Assembly: GCA_944350405.1 (NCBI GenBank)
Contig: CALVPC010000055.1
Span: forward strand, 1-6,866
DNA from: an uncultured Bacilli bacterium
GTDB lineage: Bacteria; Bacillota_I; Bacilli_A; RF39; UBA660
Length of the DNA stretch: 6,866 nucleotides
Direction of reading: 5' to 3'
The notes under the pieces are model-generated. The model did no database searches and was not told where the DNA came from. It saw only the letters and a list, made by a program, of their open reading frames with translations. Shown here piece by piece: positions 6,715 to 6,866 of this stretch. The position numbers were made by a program, and so were the translations under genes. Positions within the stretch are counted from its first letter, which is position 1. Each line of letters begins with the position of its first letter.

Positions 6715-6722
6715 AAGGAGGA
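6715..6722 (+). promoter_or_regulatory. Ribosome binding site for the gene at the right edge
   Basis: AAGGAGGA is a strong Shine-Dalgarno sequence just after the efp stop. Its spacing to GTG 6733 is about 11 nt from the end of AGGAGG, longer than the usual 5-9 nt. No ATG, GTG or TTG lies closer, so it supports GTG 6733. Confidence 0.65.
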
Positions 6723-6732
6723 CTAATATAAA

Positions 6733-6866
6733 GTGAATAAAGATTCAAAACAAAATCAAATACAAAATATGCGTAATATAGGTTATAATGAAGGATATTT
6801 TGATGTACAGCTTGAAATATTTCCTAAAGATAGTGAGCTTTTTACTGCATACATAGAAGGATTAAA
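6733..6866 (+). CDS. Unrecognised protein, 5' part only (runs off window)
   Basis: An open frame begins at GTG 6733 and continues to the window edge, giving 44 complete codons and two bases. The visible protein starts with a polar, Gln/Asn/Lys-rich stretch (NKDSKQNQIQNMRNI), then a more structured segment containing YNEGYFDVQLEIFPKD and ELFTAYIEGL. There is no signal peptide or membrane helix in this part. I do not recognise a family. In Bacillus the gene after efp is usually an Asp23/Gls24-type protein, and this N-terminus does not look like one. An upstream in-frame TAA (6724-6726) rules out an earlier start; an in-frame ATG at codon 13 is possible but has no ribosome binding site. The 21-nt gap from efp and the absence of a terminator suggest the same operon. 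Confidence 0.65.
   Translation, partial: MNKDSKQNQIQNMRNIGYNEGYFDVQLEIFPKDSELFTAYIEGL

Noticed and set aside
1..6866. CRISPR array, insertion sequence, toxin-antitoxin, riboswitch, tRNA or a new defence system
   Set aside because: No repeat-spacer structure, transposase, terminal repeats, cloverleaf or large structured leader is visible; nearly the whole window is accounted for by conserved core genes.

Overview
This is ordinary chromosomal core-gene DNA from a very AT-rich, low-GC Gram-positive bacterium, most likely of class Bacilli in the broad sense. Three things point there: dnaG, rpoD/sigA and trmK in a row is a Bacillus-type order; a PbpA/PbpH-type penicillin-binding protein sits next to rpmG; and the EF-P has the Bacillus-style KPGKG loop. 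All seven complete genes end in TAA, and tryptophan is encoded by TGG with no in-frame TGA, so the standard code fits. The cell-wall transpeptidase argues against a wall-less Mollicute. The species cannot be named from the sequence; an uncultured gut Bacilli/Erysipelotrichia/RF39-like lineage is a guess.

Layout. Bases 1-3530 (+) hold a tightly packed operon: a TATAAT promoter, then dnaG (primase), rpoD (housekeeping sigma factor, overlapping dnaG by 8 nt) and trmK (tRNA m1A22 methyltransferase, overlapping rpoD by 1 nt). A hairpin with a T-run at about 3497-3542 closes this operon. It also probably terminates the convergent minus-strand gene at 3544-3792, a small protein resembling the DUF2624/YqfT family that starts at TTG. 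A 58-bp divergent spacer separates that gene from a class B penicillin-binding protein (3851-5911, +). A near-consensus extended -10 promoter at 5920-5947 then drives rpmG (ribosomal protein L33), efp (elongation factor P) and a further unrecognised gene that starts at GTG 6733 and runs off the window.

How the genes work together. The first operon joins replication priming, transcription initiation and tRNA modification, a variant of the classical macromolecular-synthesis operon. The PBP makes peptidoglycan crosslinks for cell elongation. The last operon is translational: a ribosomal protein plus the factor that rescues ribosomes stalled on polyproline. The promoters seen fit the sigma factor encoded here, which keeps the conserved region 2.4 and 4.2 contact residues.

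I found no mobile element, CRISPR array, tRNA, rRNA, riboswitch or defence system, and no convincing new system. The points worth a second look are local: two genes without a Shine-Dalgarno site (trmK and the PBP), a terminator stem built into the end of trmK, the inverted DUF2624-like gene, and the unknown gene at the right edge.
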